Below are positions 43,764 through 53,397 of a stretch of 61,886 bases of DNA, one piece after another. The stretch is from Pseudomonadota bacterium (lineage in GTDB: Bacteria > Myxococcota_A > UBA9042), in contig SXRM01000190.1 of the NCBI GenBank assembly GCA_005792545.1, positions 1-61,886 on the forward strand, read 5' to 3'. The notes beneath the pieces are model-generated. The model did no database searches. It was given only the letters and a program-made list of their open reading frames with translations, and was not told the origin of the DNA. The translations under genes and the position numbers were made by a program. Each line of letters opens with the position of its first letter. The first letter of the stretch is position 1.

Positions 43764-44822
43764 TCACAGCTTCTTGAGCCACCCCAAAAACGCCACCCGG
43801 TCCGCTTCGGCCAATGCCACGTAGCGATCGCGCACTTTCTCGGCCTCGCCGCCGTGCATCCGCACCGCGGTGTCGAGGTCAGCGGCGCGGTCGTCGTGAA
43901 AGTACTTGTCGCGCCAGCGCAGGCCCCACAGCGGCGCCGTGCGCCAGTGGCGCGGGCTTGCCAGAAAATCCTTGATCTTGTTGTCAAAACCCGCGCCCAG
44001 GTCGTGTACACAGAAGTCGCTGTAGGCCGCTACCCCCGGCGCGGTCTGCGGCCGATGGCAGGTCGCACAGCCCAGCTCGGCAAAGCGCGCCTGCTGTTCC
44101 GGATTGGCAACGGGTGGCGCCGGCGGCGCGAGCGCGCGCACATAGTCGGTCATGCGCAAAACGGTGGCGGTTGGCACGTCTGGGTCCGGGACGGCGTCGG
44201 AATCGGTCTGCAGCCGCGGGTCGCGCTCGATCGGGTTGGTCAGGCCCATCTCCAGGTTGAGGGCATTGGCCACGAAGTCGGCGAGCGTCGCCGCGTGGGC
44301 CTTGAAGCCAAACCGCCCGACCCGACCCCGGCCCGGGTTGAAGTTGGCGATGCCGGCGATGCCCAGCGCCGCGTCCTTGCCACAGTGGTCCGCAATCGCC
44401 GCGTCTGGCAAGTCGTCGACGAGCCCGAGGCCAAACAGCGGCGGCGGCTTGTTCACGCTTACAGCAATTCCCGCCGCAACGGTCAACGGAGTGGTTCCAG
44501 GTAGTGCTCGAAACGGAACGCCGGTGACGTCTCCCGCGATGGCCACCAGCCGCGCCGCGTGGTCCATGTCGCCGTGTCCGCCCGAGGCTGGCTTGTCGTG
44601 GCACGCCCCACAGCGGTCAAAGTTGAAGTGCGGCCCCATCCCCTCGGCCGGCGTGTAAGCCTTTTGGAACAGCGCTTTGCCCACCGCCGCGTTCGCGAGT
44701 GCCGCTGGATCCAAGTCGGCGCGCAAGCTCCCAGGCGCAGGTGTCGAAACCGGTGCGTGTGGCGCGGGGCGACAGGCCGCTACGCAAACTCCGACCCACG
44801 CCCATCGCAACCAACGCCCCAT
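43764..44822 (-). CDS. Di-heme cytochrome c lipoprotein, DUF1111/COG3488 type (second copy)
   Basis: 352 residues, paralog of the product of 382-1509. The lipobox is CVAAC (Cys17). Two heme motifs are present, CGACH near residue 75 and CATCH in the second half. Shared landmarks are PPLFGLGLVDDL, GRFGFKAHAATLADFVANAL, ERDPRLQTDSDAVPDPD, YSDFCVHDLG, WRTAPLWGLRW and FHDDRAADLDTAVRMHGGEA. Compared with copy 1 it lacks the Ca-loop-like DPDDKDGDG insert. ATG at 44822 has GGAG about 11 bases upstream and puts the signal peptide first; ATG at 44843 is possible. Role unknown; probably periplasmic electron transfer or peroxidase-like. Confidence 0.88.
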   Translation of the reverse strand: MGRWLRWAWVGVCVAACRPAPHAPVSTPAPGSLRADLDPAALANAAVGKALFQKAYTPAEGMGPHFNFDRCGACHDKPASGGHGDMDHAARLVAIAGDVTGVPFRALPGTTPLTVAAGIAVSVNKPPPLFGLGLVDDLPDAAIADHCGKDAALGIAGIANFNPGRGRVGRFGFKAHAATLADFVANALNLEMGLTNPIERDPRLQTDSDAVPDPDVPTATVLRMTDYVRALAPPAPPVANPEQQARFAELGCATCHRPQTAPGVAAYSDFCVHDLGAGFDNKIKDFLASPRHWRTAPLWGLRWRDKYFHDDRAADLDTAVRMHGGEAEKVRDRYVALAEADRVAFLGWLKKL

Positions 44823-44995
44823 TGCACCCAACTCCGCCGCCATCGCGGCCGGCAGTATGCGAAACTTGCCAGTGGGCGGCAACGGCGCGCGTGTCGCCGC
44901 CAGGGGTTCCCCACGCCCGCGAAAACCCCTAAACTGGTGGGCCCGACCGCGCCCAGCGGCCGTACCCTCCTGCACAACTGGAACCGCCGACTGTG

Positions 44996-46063
44996 ATGCA
45001 GCCCAACCTAGCTCTGCAAAACCACCGCGACGACACCGTGCTCACGCCCACCTTCGTGCCGGGGCCTAACGACACGCGCTGGACGCCGCCCGCGCTCGAC
45101 GCCGCGCTGCAGGTGCGCATCCACGACCTGATGGTCAAGGCCCGCGCGACCGAAGAGATGCTGATTCGCATGATGCGGACCGGCCACGGCTACTTCTGGA
45201 TCGGCGGCCCCGGCGAAGAGGCGTACGGCACCGCGCTCGGCATGCTGGTCCACAAAGGCCACGGCCCCGCCTACGATTACCTGCACTTGCACTACCGGTC
45301 GTCCGCGGTGGTGCTGGCCATGGGGTCCGAGCCCATTGACCTCTTGCGCCAGATGCGCAGCACGGTGACGGATCCGTACAGCAAAGGTCGTAATTTCGTT
45401 AACCATTTCGCCATCAAGCCCTGGAACATCGTGCCGGTCACGCCGACCATCGAGACCCAGTATCTGATGGCCCCCGGCACGGCGCTGATGCAGCGGCGGC
45501 ACGGCGGCTTTGGCTGCAGCATCGTCACGGGTGGCGACGCCGGCTCGGCGGAAGGCGACTTCTACAGCGCCATGAACTGGTCAACGCGCCCGGGCGGCGA
45601 GCTGCCCGTGCTGATGTTGATTGCGCAGAACAACTACGGCATCTCGACCGCGGCCAGTACGGTGCAGAACACGCCCAACCTGCACCAGCGCGCCGACGGC
45701 TTTCGCATCCGCAATGCGCGCGTGGACGGCAACGATCCGATCGCCAGCTGGCACGCGCTGGTTGACGCCATGGACTACGTGCGCAACGAGCGCAAGCCGT
45801 TCGTGCTGCAGGTCAATTGCAGTCGGCTCAACGGCCACAGCTCGAGTTCAGGCGCCGCACGCCACGATGAGCCCGACTGCGTGCAGTTGTACGAGAAGCG
45901 CTTGCTCGACGACGGCCTCGCCACCCAGACTGAGCTCAAGCTGGTGTGGGACAAGTGGAACGCGCTGCTGTCGGACGCGCTCAAGACCGTCGTCGCCGAG
46001 CCGATGCCGGACCGGGAGCATGTGCTCCAGCACGTCTGGTACCGCGGCCCTGCTGGCAACTGA
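44996..46063 (+). CDS. 2-oxo acid dehydrogenase E1 component, alpha subunit
   Basis: 355 residues. TPP-dependent E1 alpha of the pyruvate/branched-chain 2-oxo acid dehydrogenase class: RIHDLMVKARATEEMLIRM, GYFWIGGPGEEAYGTALG, HYRSSAVVLAMG, then the TPP motif GDAGSAEGDFYSAMN with NNYGIS 25 residues further on, and NCSRLNGHSSSSGA (phosphorylation-loop region). The TPP motif reads GDA instead of the common GDG. With the E1 beta subunit encoded 9 bases downstream it decarboxylates a 2-oxo acid and passes the acyl group to lipoyl-E2. No E2 or E3 gene is in the window, so the substrate (pyruvate, branched-chain, acetoin) is undecided. ATG at 44996 is taken; a GTG directly before it is equivalent. 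Confidence 0.9.
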   Translation: MQPNLALQNHRDDTVLTPTFVPGPNDTRWTPPALDAALQVRIHDLMVKARATEEMLIRMMRTGHGYFWIGGPGEEAYGTALGMLVHKGHGPAYDYLHLHYRSSAVVLAMGSEPIDLLRQMRSTVTDPYSKGRNFVNHFAIKPWNIVPVTPTIETQYLMAPGTALMQRRHGGFGCSIVTGGDAGSAEGDFYSAMNWSTRPGGELPVLMLIAQNNYGISTAASTVQNTPNLHQRADGFRIRNARVDGNDPIASWHALVDAMDYVRNERKPFVLQVNCSRLNGHSSSSGAARHDEPDCVQLYEKRLLDDGLATQTELKLVWDKWNALLSDALKTVVAEPMPDREHVLQHVWYRGPAGN

Positions 46064-46072
46064 GATCCAACC

Positions 46073-47128
46073 ATGGCCAATCTCGCACAAGCCATTCGCA
46101 TGGCGCTGCACTACGGCGAAACCCACCTGGGTGTCACTGACGTGTTCGGTCAAGACGTCGGCGCGCCGCTCGGCGGCGTGTTCACTTGCAGCCAGGGGCT
46201 CAAGACCGCGTGGAACGCGCCGCTGGACGAGCGCGGCATCATCGGCACTGCGCTTGGCATCGCCTACGCCGGCGGCAAGCCGGTCGCCGAGATCCAGTTT
46301 TGCGACTACATCTACAACTGCATCGATCTGCTCAAGCTGTGCGGCAACGCGCACTGGTCGTCGGCTGGCGAATACCACGTGCCGATCGTGGTCATGACCC
46401 CAGTCGGCGCCGGTATTCACGGCTCAATGTACCACTCGCACAGCTTTGAGAGCATCGCCAGCCACATTCAGGGCTGGACGATCGTGATGCCCAGCAACGC
46501 CAAAGACGCGTATGGGCTGATGCTCTCGGCCATCGCCGACCCTAATCCGGTGCTGTTCATGGCGCCCAAGGGGTTGATGCGCGCCAAAGGCGACGAGCTC
46601 ATCCCGGGCGAGCCGGCCGACGAAAAAACGCTGCACCAGATGATCGACGCCCCAGTGGGCGATCGCAGCCAGTGGCAGCCAGACTGGCCGGCGCTGCAGG
46701 ACTACCGCGTGCCGTTCAGCCAGGCACGCATCGTGCGTCCCGGCAACGGCCTGACCGTGGTCAGCTACGGCCGCCAGCTGGTGCAGTGCGCGGCCGTGGC
46801 GCTGGAACTGGCCGCCGACGGCATCGACGCCGAAGTGTTGGACCTGCGCACGCTGTACCCGTGGGACGAAGCGAGCGTTTTTGCGTCCGTGCGCAAGACC
46901 GGCAAGCTGCTCGTCGTCAACGAGGACACCGAGGTCACCAACTTCGGCGAGCACGTGATGCGCCGGGTGACGGACGCTTGCTTCTACGACCTGGTCGCAC
47001 CGCCGCAGTTGCTGGCGGGACTGGATGTGCCCGGCGTCGGTCTGGCCTGGGGCTACGAGAAGCACAGCGTGCCGCAGCCCGAGCACATCGCCCAAGCCAT
47101 GCGGACCTTGGCGGCTGCGCGACCTTGA
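46073..47128 (+). CDS. 2-oxo acid dehydrogenase E1 component, beta subunit
   Basis: 351 residues, standard E1 beta length. Marks are VFGQDVGAPLGGVF, DERGIIGTALGIAYAGGKPVAEIQFCDYI, GAGIHGSMYHSHSFE, VMPSNAKDAYGLMLSAI, then the C-terminal transketolase domain LTVVSYGRQLVQCAAVA and DLRTLYPWD, and LLVVNEDTEVTNFGEHVMRRV. The Glu in the E1 beta active site (activating the TPP aminopyrimidine) lies in the EIQFCDY region. It pairs with the alpha subunit just upstream, with which it forms an operon. The gene is convergent with the TPR gene, 36 bases apart. Confidence 0.92.
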   Translation: MANLAQAIRMALHYGETHLGVTDVFGQDVGAPLGGVFTCSQGLKTAWNAPLDERGIIGTALGIAYAGGKPVAEIQFCDYIYNCIDLLKLCGNAHWSSAGEYHVPIVVMTPVGAGIHGSMYHSHSFESIASHIQGWTIVMPSNAKDAYGLMLSAIADPNPVLFMAPKGLMRAKGDELIPGEPADEKTLHQMIDAPVGDRSQWQPDWPALQDYRVPFSQARIVRPGNGLTVVSYGRQLVQCAAVALELAADGIDAEVLDLRTLYPWDEASVFASVRKTGKLLVVNEDTEVTNFGEHVMRRVTDACFYDLVAPPQLLAGLDVPGVGLAWGYEKHSVPQPEHIAQAMRTLAAARP

Positions 47129-47164
47129 GCGCTGTGTCAAGACCGGTAGCGCTGCCTCGTTCGT

Positions 47165-50100
47165 CTAGCGCGCTTTCTTCTTCTTGCCGCCCAGGCTGCC
47201 CTGCAGGCTGCGACGCTGGCTCTCGGCGTCGGGTCGATAGGTCTCGTCGGCCGGCGCCCGTTCGAGGTAAGTGTCGATCGCCCGCAAGGCCTGCGGAATC
47301 TGATCGCGCTCTTTGTGGATGAGCGCCATGTGATACCACGCCTCGACCAGGCGCTTGTCGCCCGAGTTGGCCGCCTGCTGCAGATACGGCAATGCGTCAC
47401 TGGTCTGGCGGGCGCTCAACAGCGACAGGCCCAGGTACAGCGCTGCGCGCGCGTCGCCGGGCCTGCGCGCCACAACCTCGCGCAGCACTGGCACAGCCTG
47501 CGGGCTGGCGAGACTGAACAGCGCACGCCCCAGCTCCCCCTTGCTCTCCATGTCGTCCGGCGTCTTGTCTAGCACCACACGCAGGTGCCGCGCCGCCCGC
47601 GCATAGTCGTGGGCATCCAGAAAGGCCCGCGCCAGCTGGCGGTGCACGTCGGGCAGGTACTTGACCGGATGGCCGGCGGCCGCGAGTCCTTCCGAGCTGC
47701 GCACGATGGTCTCCAGCTCTTCCACCGCCACTTTGCGCGAGTTGGCGTCGTTCTTGACGCCGATGAGCGTCCTACCCAACTCATAGCGAAACTGGTGCGC
47801 CATCGGGTCGAGCGCAATCGCCTGGCGGATGCGCGTGGTGCCTGCGCCGACGTCGCCTTTCTTGAACGCCAGTCGCCCCCACTGGAACAGCGCCATCGCG
47901 CTCTTGCCGTTGGCGGTCTGCACGGCACGGTTGATGTACGTCGCGGCTTTCTCGAGCTGGTTGGCGTCGAGCCAGTACTCGCCCGCCATGCAGTTCAGCT
48001 CGACATCGGCGGCAAACTGGTCGGCAAACGGCTCGATTGTGCTCGCAGCCTCGCCGTAGTCCTTCTTGTCGCCGAGCGCGCGCGCCAGCTGCACCGCCGC
48101 CTCGCGATCCAGCGCCTTTTGGGTCCGCAGCTTGCGTAGATACGTCAGCGCCTGGTCGGTCTGGCCGGCTTTGAGGTCCATCTGCGCCGCCCGCAGCAGG
48201 TACTTGCGGTTTTCCGGCGCCAGCGCCAGCAACTGCTCCAACACCTTGCGAGCCTCGTCGTCGCGCTTGAGCGCCACCAGCGTCTCGGCGCGCATGCGCA
48301 GCAGCGTTTCTTCGTCGCCGACGGCCGCTCGGGCGCGGTCCAGGGTGGCCAGGGCCTCGTCGTGGCGGTTCGACGTCGCCTGCAGCTCTGCCAGTCGGAT
48401 CGACGCGCGCAAGTGCTTGGGCTCGCGCTGCAAGACCTGCGAAAAGTAGTCGCGCGCCGTGGCAAAGTGGGCCTGCTTGTCCTCGACCTGGCCGCGCAGG
48501 TACAGCAGTTCGATCGAGTCCTTGTACAGCTTGGTCGCTTCGCGCAATTCGGCCAGCGCATCTTCATTGCGGTTGACGGTCAGCCAGTACTCGACAAATA
48601 CCACTTCAAAGGCGACCGACTTGAACTTCTGCGTCTTCTTTCCGGCGTTCAGTGCCTTGATCGCGTCGTCCAGGTGCTTTTCGGCCAGCGCCAAACGGGT
48701 GTAGCGCACCACCGCCACTTCGTCGCCAGGATTGGCCTGGACCTGGCCATTGAGCGCCGCAATTTGCGCCTCGCGATCACCGTGGCGGGCCGCCAGTCGC
48801 GCATGGGCAAAGGCCAGCTTGCGCGGCACCGCAGGCGCCTTGACGTCGCCCTGCAAGGCCAGCGTGATGTGATCGAGCTGCTTGTGCGCATCGTCCAGTC
48901 GCCCTGACTCCAGGTATGCGCTGCCGAGCAACAGGCGCGCATCGAGGTGATCGGGCGCTTTGGCAACCAGCGGCTCCAGCGCCGCGATGACCTCTGCCGG
49001 CTTGCCCATGCGGTCGTTGAACTCGGCCTGCAAGACCGTCAGCTTGCTCGCGTTAGGTGCGCCGCGTGCCTCGGCCAAGGTGGCGTCGAGCATGGCTTTG
49101 GCCTCGACCAGCCCCGGCTCCTCAGCGCCCGACACTTGCAGCGGGTCGATCTCCGGCGCCGCAGTCAAGCCTGGGTTGTTCAGAGCCTGACCCTCGACGC
49201 GCTGCACGAAATCCGTCAGCCGCACGCGCGCCGCCACCCCGCGATCGTCCGATGAGCCGACTTTGAGCGCGTCGTACTGCGCCAGCGCCCCGGCCACATC
49301 GGCGCGCGTCAGCGCTTCAAGCGCCATCAGCCGCGGGCCGGCAAACTTGCCCGACTTGACCAGCTCGTCAAAACCTCGTTTGATTTCAGGGTCTTCTTGG
49401 ATTGACTCCGGGTAGCGCTCCAAAAGGTCGAGGTAGACCGACACCCGCCGCAGTTGCAATCCCGTCGAGTCGGGCCGCACCTTGAGTGCCTTGTCCAGGC
49501 GCGCCAGCTCGAGCTCGTAGGCCTTGCGGGTGTCGTCGAGCAGCACCGGCGTAGCAAGGTCCTTGGGCAGAGGGCGCTCTGCACGCGCTGGCGGCGGCGG
49601 CGGGCTCCACAGATTGCGCGCGAACAAGCCTAGGCCGAGATAGTCCGTCACCACGCCCGCCGCGGCCAGTACCATGGCGAAGCCGAGCAGGCGATCGAAC
49701 GTCAGCAGCGGCTTCTTACTCTTGACTGCACCGGAGGTGGCGGGCGCGACGCTGGCGATCGGTCGCGCCGGGTTCAAATCGCTCGGCGGTCGCGAGCGGG
49801 GTTGATCCGAATCCGTGGGCGAATAGCTGCCCGGAGACTCGAACAGCGAGTCGTCCTCTTTCGGCGCAGCGTGACCGCCGCCGGCAGCGGCGAACGGGTC
49901 GAACGGCTGGTTGCTGTCGGCCGACCCAGCGCCGGCCGGCGTGCCAAAGCCAGCCAGGAAATCGGCAGTCGCATGCGTGTTGACGAATGGCTGAAATCCG
50001 CCCGCCCCGGCGCCCGATCCGCCCGACAGCACCTGGGTCGGCGCCTGTGTCTCGAGGTTCGGAGCGACTTGCGAAATCCGTGCTGAGGACCGCGAGGTGC

Positions 50101-50653
50101 CGGTTTGCAGCACGCCAGTCTTGTTGGCGCCGGCGCCCAGCGGCTCGCGCGCGCCGTCGGTGGCGCCGAACACGCTCTCCGTCACCGCTACCGGGGCAGG
50201 ACCGCCCGAGCGCGGCGCGCTGATACGGACGTACGGATTGCTGCGCGAGCTTGGCGGAGGCGCGCCGCGATCGTACTTCTCGACGGCGCCGACGGCATCA
50301 GACAGCAGCGCTTCGAAGTCGACTTCGTCATCGGCCGGCGCCATCGGCCGCGCGGGCGCCATCGTGCGCGGGGCGACCGGTGGCGCAGATGGACCACCTG
50401 GCGACGACACCAGTGGCACAGTCAAACCGGTATTGATCGCAGCCTGCACCTGGCCACCTAGGCCAAACTGCTCGAATTCGTCGTCTGCAGACCCTGCACG
50501 CCCGGTTGGCGCGGCCGGCGCGACGCTGACCGTGCCCTCGCCTTTGGCGTCGAAGCGCAGCAGGCATAGCGGGCACTCGACGGCCCTGGAGCCACTGTCG
50601 GGCAAGGGGCCCGAAGGAAACACCGCGCTACAATGCGGACAGCGTACGTTCAA
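47165..50653 (-). CDS. Zinc-ribbon and TPR repeat membrane protein
   Basis: 1162 residues. The N-terminus is a zinc ribbon of the MJ0042 kind: RCPHCSAVF and VECPLCLLRFD (two CxxC pairs, residues 4-40). A long Pro/Ala/Ser-rich disordered region follows to about 325, one transmembrane helix at about 325-350 (LLGFAMVLAAAGVVTDYLGLGLF), then TPR repeats filling the rest (for example NAGKKTQKFKSVAFE, LYLRGQVEDKQAHFATARDYFSQVL, ARAFLDAHDYARAARHLRVVLD). The tail is basic (GGKKKKAR). The cytosolic ribbon with extracytoplasmic TPRs suggests a scaffold. The start is a TTG with GGAG 9 bases upstream that begins right at the zinc ribbon; the frame is open further 5' to 50842 but Arg-rich. Divergent from selB. 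Confidence 0.85.
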   Translation of the reverse strand: MNVRCPHCSAVFPSGPLPDSGSRAVECPLCLLRFDAKGEGTVSVAPAAPTGRAGSADDEFEQFGLGGQVQAAINTGLTVPLVSSPGGPSAPPVAPRTMAPARPMAPADDEVDFEALLSDAVGAVEKYDRGAPPPSSRSNPYVRISAPRSGGPAPVAVTESVFGATDGAREPLGAGANKTGVLQTGTSRSSARISQVAPNLETQAPTQVLSGGSGAGAGGFQPFVNTHATADFLAGFGTPAGAGSADSNQPFDPFAAAGGGHAAPKEDDSLFESPGSYSPTDSDQPRSRPPSDLNPARPIASVAPATSGAVKSKKPLLTFDRLLGFAMVLAAAGVVTDYLGLGLFARNLWSPPPPPARAERPLPKDLATPVLLDDTRKAYELELARLDKALKVRPDSTGLQLRRVSVYLDLLERYPESIQEDPEIKRGFDELVKSGKFAGPRLMALEALTRADVAGALAQYDALKVGSSDDRGVAARVRLTDFVQRVEGQALNNPGLTAAPEIDPLQVSGAEEPGLVEAKAMLDATLAEARGAPNASKLTVLQAEFNDRMGKPAEVIAALEPLVAKAPDHLDARLLLGSAYLESGRLDDAHKQLDHITLALQGDVKAPAVPRKLAFAHARLAARHGDREAQIAALNGQVQANPGDEVAVVRYTRLALAEKHLDDAIKALNAGKKTQKFKSVAFEVVFVEYWLTVNRNEDALAELREATKLYKDSIELLYLRGQVEDKQAHFATARDYFSQVLQREPKHLRASIRLAELQATSNRHDEALATLDRARAAVGDEETLLRMRAETLVALKRDDEARKVLEQLLALAPENRKYLLRAAQMDLKAGQTDQALTYLRKLRTQKALDREAAVQLARALGDKKDYGEAASTIEPFADQFAADVELNCMAGEYWLDANQLEKAATYINRAVQTANGKSAMALFQWGRLAFKKGDVGAGTTRIRQAIALDPMAHQFRYELGRTLIGVKNDANSRKVAVEELETIVRSSEGLAAAGHPVKYLPDVHRQLARAFLDAHDYARAARHLRVVLDKTPDDMESKGELGRALFSLASPQAVPVLREVVARRPGDARAALYLGLSLLSARQTSDALPYLQQAANSGDKRLVEAWYHMALIHKERDQIPQALRAIDTYLERAPADETYRPDAESQRRSLQGSLGGKKKKAR

Positions 50654-50662
50654 CGGGGGGCG

Positions 50663-50666
50663 CTCC
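50663..50666 (-). promoter_or_regulatory. Ribosome binding site supporting a TTG start
   Basis: GGAG on the minus strand, 9 bases before TTG at 50653. It supports starting the TPR protein at its zinc ribbon instead of at the longer frame. Confidence 0.55.
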
Positions 50667-50893
50667 CGAACCGCAGTGGCAGGCTGGCCGTGCCTGCGTG
50701 CGACCCAACGCAAACGCGCGGCATGCTTTGCCCACGCGCGACCATCGCGTGCACCGCGTCGCCAACAGCAACGGACGCACACCGGGGCCGGCGGACCACC
50801 GGCCCGGTGCATGACGCTACCTTGCGCAAGCCGACTGGTCAATTATGCTGGCGCGCCGCGCGCGCAGGTGCCGTGCGCAGCCGCAAGGACGCC

Positions 50894-52867
50894 ATGCTGA
50901 CCTTTGGCATCGCCGGACACGTCGATCACGGCAAGACCAGCCTGACGCGGGCGTTGACTGGCATGGAGACCGATCGGCTCGCCGAGGAGCAGCGCCGCGG
51001 GATCAGCATCGAACTCGGGTTTGCGTGGTTGGACCTCGACGTGCCAGGTCACGGGCCGCAACGGCTTGCGCTCGTGGATATGCCTGGCCACGAAAAGTTT
51101 GTCCGCCGCATGATCGCAGGCGCTGCGGCGCTCGACGCCGTGCTGTTGGTGGTGGCGGCCGACGAGGGCGCCATGCCACAGGGCCGCGAGCACCTGGCGA
51201 TCTGTCAGTTGCTCGGCGTGCGCACCGGCGCTGTGGTGCTGTCCAAGGTTGATCTGGTCGACGAGGAGTGGCAGCAGCTGGCCCACGCAGACGTGCGCGC
51301 GTTGGTCGCCGGCACCTTCTTGCATGCCGCGCCGATCTGGCCCGTGTCGGTGCGCGATTCAGCCCGGATCGAGTCCCTGCGCAGCGAACTGGCGACGTTC
51401 TGTCAACAACTGCTCGACGCCCGGCCGCGCGCCGCTGGCGAAGTGCGGCCATTCGCCATGGCGATCGACCGCGCGTTCAGCATTGCTGGCCGTGGCACGG
51501 TGATCGCGGGTACAGCGGCTGGGGGTAGCGTCACCGTGGACCAGTCGTTGGCGGTGTTGCCAGCTGGCAAGGTGTTTCGCGTTCGCGGTCTACAAACCCA
51601 GGGTGAGTCGCGTCCTGCATTCGCTGCGCCGGGGCGGGTCGCGATCAACCTCGCGAGCGCGACGCTCGACGACGCACCGGTTGGCGCGCTGCTTGCGGCG
51701 CCGGACACGGTGCCGGTCGGTCGCCGAGCGGTGGCGCGGCTACAGCTGCTGCACCACGCCGCCCAGATCGGCAAAGAGAGCCGATTTACCCTGCACCTCG
51801 GCACGGACAGCGCCGGTGTGCGGATTCGGCAACTTTCTGGAGCAGCGCAGGAGCCCGACACGGCGGCGTGGGTCGAGCTGTGGATCGACAGGCCGATGGC
51901 GCTGCCGGCTGGTGCCAGATTCGTCTTGCGCGGGACGCAAGTACATCCGCGCCTGGGCCGCACCGTGGGTGGTGGGGCGATCCTGTGCGCGTGGCAGCGG
52001 CGCCTGCCCGCCGGTCACGAGGCGACGCTGTGCTGGCTCGATGACGCTGCGGGCGACGACGGCATGGCGGCGGTGGTGGCGCTGCTGCAGCTGGCTGGCG
52101 ACCGCGGACTGACCGACACGGAATTGACGCAGGCCAGCGCGCAGACGCCGTCTGCGGTGGTGCGCTCAGTCAAGGACGCCATTGGCCGTGGCCACCTGCG
52201 CCGCGCGGGCTCGACGGGCAGGCTGGTTGCAGTCGGCGCGTTCGCACAGCTCGAAGGCCGCTTGCTCACGGCCGTCGAGGCCCTGCACCGCGATCATCCG
52301 TCGCGGCCGGGCTTGGACAGCGAGGCTGTTGCGCGATCGCTCGGCAGTTGGCTCGACCCTGCGTTGGCGCCGGCGGTCGCGGGAGCGCTGGTCAAACGCG
52401 GCGCGCTGCACCACGACGGCCACGTGTGGTCGCGCCCTGGTTTTGTGGCCAAGGCCACCGTATCGGCTGAGACGCGCTTGCGGGTAGTGCAGCGCATTGC
52501 CATGGCCGACCTGCAGCCGCCGCTGTTTTCGGAAATGGCGGTGGAATTGGCGCTTGCGATCAAAGATATCCACGCGGCTGCTGCTGCCGCTGCGCAGGCG
52601 GGCGAGTTGGTGCGGCTCGCCGAAGAGCACTATCTGGCCGTGCCGTGCGCGCGCGCAGCGGCCGACCGCGTGATCGCGGCGTTCGCGACGGCCGAGTCGT
52701 TTTCAACCGGCGAACTCAAGGATTTGCTTGGGCTGACCCGCAAACACCTGATTCCTTTTGCAGAGTGGCTGGACGCCGACAAAGTGACCGTGCGCGACCC
52801 CAGCGGCAACCGCAAAGTGCGTGCACGGGCGCTGGCGGCCTGGCACGAGCGGCAGGCTGCTTCGTGA
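50894..52867 (+). CDS. selB: Selenocysteine-specific elongation factor SelB
   Basis: 657 residues. The GTPase domain has G1 [11 protein letters not shown]2 region [14 protein letters not shown]3 DMPGHEKF and G4 SKVDLV (Ser in place of the usual Asn). EF-Tu-like domains II and III follow, then four winged-helix domains at the C-terminus ending [34 protein letters not shown] (region about 610-645), the part that binds the SECIS hairpin in bacteria. SelB brings Sec-tRNA to UGA codons, so the organism is expected to make selenoproteins. selA, selC, selD and a selenoprotein gene are not visible in this window. ATG at 50894 is chosen because the G1 motif follows after six residues; the frame upstream is not protein-like. 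Confidence 0.95.
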   Translation: MLTFGIAGHVDHGKTSLTRALTGMETDRLAEEQRRGISIELGFAWLDLDVPGHGPQRLALVDMPGHEKFVRRMIAGAAALDAVLLVVAADEGAMPQGREHLAICQLLGVRTGAVVLSKVDLVDEEWQQLAHADVRALVAGTFLHAAPIWPVSVRDSARIESLRSELATFCQQLLDARPRAAGEVRPFAMAIDRAFSIAGRGTVIAGTAAGGSVTVDQSLAVLPAGKVFRVRGLQTQGESRPAFAAPGRVAINLASATLDDAPVGALLAAPDTVPVGRRAVARLQLLHHAAQIGKESRFTLHLGTDSAGVRIRQLSGAAQEPDTAAWVELWIDRPMALPAGARFVLRGTQVHPRLGRTVGGGAILCAWQRRLPAGHEATLCWLDDAAGDDGMAAVVALLQLAGDRGLTDTELTQASAQTPSAVVRSVKDAIGRGHLRRAGSTGRLVAVGAFAQLEGRLLTAVEALHRDHPSRPGLDSEAVARSLGSWLDPALAPAVAGALVKRGALHHDGHVWSRPGFVAKATVSAETRLRVVQRIAMADLQPPLFSEMAVELALAIKDIHAAAAAAAQAGELVRLAEEHYLAVPCARAAADRVIAAFATAESFSTGELKDLLGLTRKHLIPFAEWLDADKVTVRDPSGNRKVRARALAAWHERQAAS

Positions 52868-53397
52868 TCGCCCCGCGACCTGCATCTGCCCAGCGGGTGC
52901 GAATCGCCAATTGGGGTCCAAGACCACCAGGAGATAATAGTTTCAGTTGCATGACGTTCGTGTTGAACCCGGCGGCTGAAGCCGCAGGCTAAGGGTACCA
53001 AGCCCGGCCTGCGCCGGGCTGGGCTTTCGGTTGTGATTGCCCAGCCTTGCGGAGGCAAGGCTTTGCAGCCGAAGGCCGCGGCTTCAGCCGCCGGCAATAT
53101 TTGCGAGGCCTGCGTGTGTACCATGCCGCCAGTCGTCCCCAATTCAGAAACCCCACCCCTGCCCAGCCGTGCAACTGGACATCGGCGCCGCCGTGGCCCA
53201 CGATGCAGGCGCCGCTGCGCATCTGGCCGCTCGGCCTTGGGACACCGACAAATCTGGTCGACTTTGCCGGTGGTCCGTTTGCTGGTGGCGTGGGATGCCA
53301 AGCTCGCGAAAGCGTTCGACTCGCGGCAACAGCGCGGCACGTCCATGCGATCGACTGACCCTATCGGTGCCACCAAGCACCTCCTCGGAACTCGCGC
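52868..53397. other. Intergenic region with repeat copy B
   Basis: 530 bases between selB and the ATPase gene, both rightward. It holds the repeat at 52953-53108. The remaining 290 bases (53109-53397) have several open frames on both strands, none protein-like. I looked for a tRNA-Sec gene next to selB and found no GGGAG...CTCCCGCCA-type acceptor pair. Confidence 0.55.
52953..53108 (+). repeat. 156-bp structured dispersed repeat, copy B
   Basis: Second copy of the element at 7138-7293, opposite orientation, same length, about 85% equal by eye. The 17-bp terminal inverted repeats are at 52969-52985 and 53078-53094. Internal hairpins are at 53001-53020 (AGCCCGGC/GCCGGGCT) and 53043-53062 (AGCCTTGC/GCAAGGCT, perfect in this copy). 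Differences cluster in the unpaired stretch between the hairpins (8 of 26 bases), while stems are kept. No target-site duplication is obvious at the ends. Confidence 0.85.

Noticed and set aside
52868..53397. tRNA-Sec gene next to selB
   Set aside because: No acceptor-stem pair, CCA-adjacent end or T-loop sequence could be found in this stretch on either strand.
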